In this document: positions 22,331-24,939 of the stretch, piece by piece
Layout of the letters: every line of letters starts with the position of its first letter
How positions within the stretch are numbered: position 1 is the first letter of the stretch
Source of the DNA: an uncultured bacterium
GTDB taxonomy: Bacteria > Bacillota > Clostridia > Christensenellales > Borkfalkiaceae
Direction of reading: 5' to 3'
NCBI GenBank assembly: GCA_934871445.1
Contig: CAKXBD010000014.1
Location: 1-24,939, forward strand
Length of the DNA stretch: 24,939 nt
Notes under the pieces: model-generated
Database searches by the model: none
The model's input: the letters and a program-made list of their open reading frames with translations, nothing else
Told to the model about the DNA's origin: nothing
Made by a program: the position numbers and the translations under genes

Positions 22331-22695
22331 CGAAAGAAGAACAGCCACGCGCCGGCAAAGACTTGCAGGCACCCGAACAGGATTCCCACTGTCTTTTGAG
22401 GGAGTTTTCCGAGAAGTTTCGCGCCTAAAAAGCCGCCGAGCGTCACTCCGAGAGCCGTGGGAATGAGCACGGAAAAATCGTAAATCCCCTTGATCGCATA
22501 GAGGATAAAGGTGAGCAGCGAAACGGGAAGAATGACCAAAATCGCCGTGGCGTGCGCCCTTTGCGACGGCATGCCCGTCTTTTCGAGCAGCGGCACCGCC
22601 AACATTCCGCCGCCTCCGCCGAATACGCTGTTCGCGATTCCGACCGCACAGCCGCAGATGCTCAATTTCAAAATTTTTCCCTTGGATTTTTCCAT
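22327..22695 (-). CDS. TSUP (TauE/SafE) family transporter, first half protein
   Basis: The 122-aa membrane protein has about four hydrophobic segments and the glycine-rich repeat motif of the family in CAVGIANSVFGGGGGMLAVPLL, followed by SQRAHATAILVILPVSLLTFILY and GFLGAKLLGKLP. The ATG has AAGGAG four bases upstream. It corresponds to the N-terminal half of a full-length TauE/SafE protein, and the next gene to the C-terminal half. The leader between the promoter and ATG contains a terminator-like hairpin and a CCGTGCGCACGG palindrome, so expression may be controlled by attenuation. Confidence 0.87.
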   Translation of the reverse strand: MEKSKGKILKLSICGCAVGIANSVFGGGGGMLAVPLLEKTGMPSQRAHATAILVILPVSLLTFILYAIKGIYDFSVLIPTALGVTLGGFLGAKLLGKLPQKTVGILFGCLQVFAGAWLFFFR

Positions 22696-22708
22696 AAAAC
22701 TCCTTAAA

Positions 22709-22768
22709 CCGTGCGCACGGAAAAGTTTGTCATATACAAAACAAAAAGTCCCGCGCGCATGGACTTTT
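22709..22768 (-). promoter_or_regulatory. Terminator-like hairpin and palindrome in the TSUP leader
   Basis: AAAAGTCC (22744-22751) pairs with GGACTTTT (22761-22768). On the minus strand TTTTTGTTTTG extends from the stem, as in a Rho-independent terminator. Between this and the ribosome binding site is a perfect CCGTGCGCACGG palindrome (22709-22720). Together they could form an attenuator; no known riboswitch core is recognised. Confidence 0.45.
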
Positions 22769-22803
22769 CCCCTTTACACAATATTTTGCACAATTTTTTC
22801 TAT

Positions 22804-22832
22804 TTTATAAAACTTTTTCTTTTATTTGTCAC
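22804..22832 (-). promoter_or_regulatory. Promoter of the TSUP gene pair
   Basis: On the minus strand GTGACA (22827-22832) and TATAAA (22804-22809) are 17 bases apart. The start would be near 22797, giving a leader of about 100 bases that includes the hairpin at 22744-22768. Its -35 overlaps that of the divergent lipoprotein promoter. Confidence 0.5.
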
Positions 22833-22853
22833 CGTAAATCGCTTGCTTATAAA
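22826..22853 (+). promoter_or_regulatory. Promoter of the large lipoprotein gene
   Basis: TTGTCA (22826-22831) and TATAAA (22848-22853) are 16 bases apart on the plus strand. This gives a leader of about 80 bases before the ATG at 22938. An alternative -10 (TAAAAT, near 22868-22873) exists downstream. Confidence 0.45.
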
Positions 22854-22937
22854 TCGATTTTATATTAAAATAATAGAGCATACATTTTGGAATGTTCGCA
22901 AAAGCGAAAAGTAAAAAACAAAACCGAAGGTGTTTAC

Positions 22938-24939
22938 ATGACAACAAGTTTCAAAAAAAGCAGGCATAAGAAAATTCTTGCCCTGTGCTTATCGTCGTTC
23001 ATGCTTGCAGCAACCGCAGCGTCGTTTGTCGCATGCGGCGACGGCAAGGATTCCAGCGTGGACGATTCCGAAGTCTCCACCACGGAAAACGATACCTCGC
23101 GCATTACGAACGGCAGTTTCGAATTCTTTGAGGACGACAACGGCAGGAATCTGATTATTACCTCTCCCACCGGGTGGAGTAAGTCTACCGGTTCGTCGGC
23201 GAGCGGTTCCGCGTCCTCCTCTCAGGCGGCCAGCGGCATTATCGATACTTCCGAGGAAGCGTGGGAAAATCTCACTACCTCTTCGGGGCTCGCTTACGAC
23301 ACGGAAAGCGAGGCAAAGGCAAATTGGGATAATCTCACCGCAAAGGACAAGCTGGATTTCTACGATTGGTGGGAGGAAGAGAACGACGATAAAGACGTCG
23401 AGGATCTCGATTTCTACGATAAGGACAAGGATAATTTCAATATCGACATCGACGACGTCCCCGATTGCGAAAATCCCTTGACGCACTACGCAGAAGACGC
23501 GGCGGACGCGGACAAAAACGACCACGTTCTCATGCTCCACAACACCTATTCCAACGGAATGGGCACCGCGCAGAAATATACCTCTTCTACCGAAATCACT
23601 CTGCAACCGGGCACTTCCGCCATCTTCTCCGTTTGGGTCAAGACGCTCGACATGACCTACAACGGCACTAAGGACGAAGAGGGCCCCGCAGTAGACGGAA
23701 ACAGAGGCGCCTATATCGGCGTTACGCATACCGTCGGCGGCACTACGCTTGACCAGATGCAGATTAAAAACATCGATACCGCCGAAATCAATCCGGAAGG
23801 GGAAAACAACGGCTGGGTCGAATATACCATCAGTCTCAAAGGCTGTTCCTATGCGTCCAGCACCTTCACCATCGTCCTCGGTCTCGGCCAGGGCGGCGGC
23901 ACGGATAAATTTGAATACGTGGACGGTTACGCCTTCTTCGACGATGCGGAATGTACCGTCGTTTCCAATGAAACCTACGACGAACAGGTGAAAGATTTAC
24001 CCGAGGACAACAAAGTAGATATCCTCACGGAAGCGGAAAACAAAATTTTCGAGACGGATAAGTCCTACAAAGACCAATTCGAATATGCGATCGACCTCTC
24101 CTCGGGAGTGACCGCGGACGCTTACGACCTGTCGGGGAAAACTCTGAATGTCGACCTTACCGAGGAAAAGTATAACGGCGTCTCCTATGTCTCCGCCCCC
24201 ACGAACGGCAAAGAGGTTTACGGCGATCTTAAACTGTCTACGGACTACGACCTTATAGGGCGCGTCAATTTAGACGAGCTTAAAAACAATGAGAATAAAT
24301 ACGTGCAGAGAATCGTCAAGGACGATTTTGAGAATTATCCTTTCGACGGAACAAAGGATCTGCTCATGCTTTTGAGCGCGGACGGCGCTTCGTATACGGC
24401 GACGCTCAAAGACGACGCTTTCACGCTGTTGCCCGATTCTTATTTGATGCTTTCCTTCTGGCTGAAAACGTCGGACATCGGCGGATTTACGGGCGCAGGC
24501 ATCACGGTTCGCGAGACGGGCACCACCAATGCGACCTCCCTTTCCTCTCTCGACACGACCTCTATCACGACAGTGGATATTGACGGAGAGGACGGCGAGA
24601 CGATAGAAGACATCTACGACGGCTGGCAGCAGTGCTTCCTCTTCGTGAAGAACGAGACGGACGAGGAGAGGAGCTTTGAAATCGATTTTACCTACGGCCC
24701 CACCACGATCGTCGGAACCACGAACGACAGCTACTATGCGGGTTATGCCGCTTTCGCAAACTTTGAAATTTGCGATATGACAGAAAAAATGTTCTCCTAT
24801 TCGACGACGGGCACCTACGCGCAATCCGTTTCCCTCACGGGAGACAGCTCGTCCTCCTCAGCTACGGGCTTCGATTCCCCCGCTTCCATTCCCGACAAAC
24901 AGATTGAAAACGGTTTGGCCGTACCCAAGAACTATAAGG
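22938..24939 (+). CDS. Large secreted lipoprotein with duplicated jelly-roll-like domain, partial
   Basis: The frame is open from the ATG at 22938 (AAGGTG nine bases upstream) to the window end, 667 codons so far. The N-terminus has a basic region (KKSRHKK), a hydrophobic segment and a lipobox-like FVAC with Cys33, so it is probably a surface lipoprotein. After a Ser/Asp/Glu-rich linker there are two related regions. Region 1 (about 200-345) has DHVLMLHNTYS, IFSVWVKTLDM, NGWVEYTISLKG and DGYAFFDDAEC. Region 2 (about 455-617) has DLLMLLSADGA, LMLSFWLKTSDI, DGWQQCFLFVKN and AGYAAFANFEIC. The pattern suggests beta-sandwich, carbohydrate-binding-like modules. It is very acidic. The ligand and C-terminus are unknown. 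Confidence 0.85.
   Translation, partial: MTTSFKKSRHKKILALCLSSFMLAATAASFVACGDGKDSSVDDSEVSTTENDTSRITNGSFEFFEDDNGRNLIITSPTGWSKSTGSSASGSASSSQAASGIIDTSEEAWENLTTSSGLAYDTESEAKANWDNLTAKDKLDFYDWWEEENDDKDVEDLDFYDKDKDNFNIDIDDVPDCENPLTHYAEDAADADKNDHVLMLHNTYSNGMGTAQKYTSSTEITLQPGTSAIFSVWVKTLDMTYNGTKDEEGPAVDGNRGAYIGVTHTVGGTTLDQMQIKNIDTAEINPEGENNGWVEYTISLKGCSYASSTFTIVLGLGQGGGTDKFEYVDGYAFFDDAECTVVSNETYDEQVKDLPEDNKVDILTEAENKIFETDKSYKDQFEYAIDLSSGVTADAYDLSGKTLNVDLTEEKYNGVSYVSAPTNGKEVYGDLKLSTDYDLIGRVNLDELKNNENKYVQRIVKDDFENYPFDGTKDLLMLLSADGASYTATLKDDAFTLLPDSYLMLSFWLKTSDIGGFTGAGITVRETGTTNATSLSSLDTTSITTVDIDGEDGETIEDIYDGWQQCFLFVKNETDEERSFEIDFTYGPTTIVGTTNDSYYAGYAAFANFEICDMTEKMFSYSTTGTYAQSVSLTGDSSSSSATGFDSPASIPDKQIENGLAVPKNYK

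Noticed and set aside
21953..22695. Frameshifted single full-length TauE/SafE gene
   Set aside because: Each half has its own glycine-rich motif, and the halves meet in a coupling-type TTGA overlap. Half-size pairs are known in Clostridia, so two intact genes fit better than a broken one.

Overview
The window looks like a chromosome segment of an uncultured, spore-forming, low-oxygen Firmicute of the class Clostridia. The evidence is a gerA-type spore germination operon, Feo ferrous-iron uptake under a DtxR-type regulator, strong AGGAGG ribosome binding sites, several GTG and TTG starts, and sigma-A promoters close to consensus. Moderate GC in genes with AT-rich gaps, plus a very acidic surface lipoprotein, fits gut Christensenellales-like lineages. 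That placement is inference; no rRNA or other marker is present. There is no tRNA, CRISPR array, integrase, transposase or prophage gene.

Layout. (1) 1-2390, minus strand: an ABC exporter followed by two small lipoproteins, the second cut by the window edge. (2) 2477-6200, minus strand: a ferrous-iron operon read as DtxR-type regulator, then (from its own consensus promoter with a candidate operator) two FeoA-type proteins, FeoB and the small Cys-rich FeoB-associated protein, closed by a terminator. (3) 6417-10197, minus strand: ruvC-ruvA-ruvB-queA (Holliday-junction processing and queuosine tRNA modification). A degenerate tandem repeat lies between ruvA and ruvB, and a direct-repeat-flanked insert-like segment follows queA. 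(4) 10301-12058, plus strand: argH alone, a 70-bp-period tandem repeat and a perfect terminator. (5) 12088-17016, plus strand: a small membrane protein with an acidic 12-residue repeat, then gerAA-gerAB-gerAC. (6) 17070-17534, plus strand: an isolated transcription unit of about 430 nt with a strong promoter, many hairpins, only tiny ORFs and a perfect terminator. It is the best candidate here for an undescribed structured RNA. (7) 17551-20743, minus strand: Ppx/GppA phosphatase, maf and a MreB-family actin. (8) 21062-22832, minus strand: a two-gene TSUP (TauE/SafE) transporter and a HAD phosphatase. (9) 22938 to the end, plus strand: a large secreted lipoprotein with two related domains, cut by the window edge.

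Most operons are conventional housekeeping or uptake modules. The unusual material is in the gaps (structured RNA candidate, two unrelated 70-bp-period repeats, queA-end duplication) and in details of the germination locus (GerAC without a lipobox cysteine, GerAA without a visible ribosome binding site, and a slippery heptamer at the end of the preceding gene).
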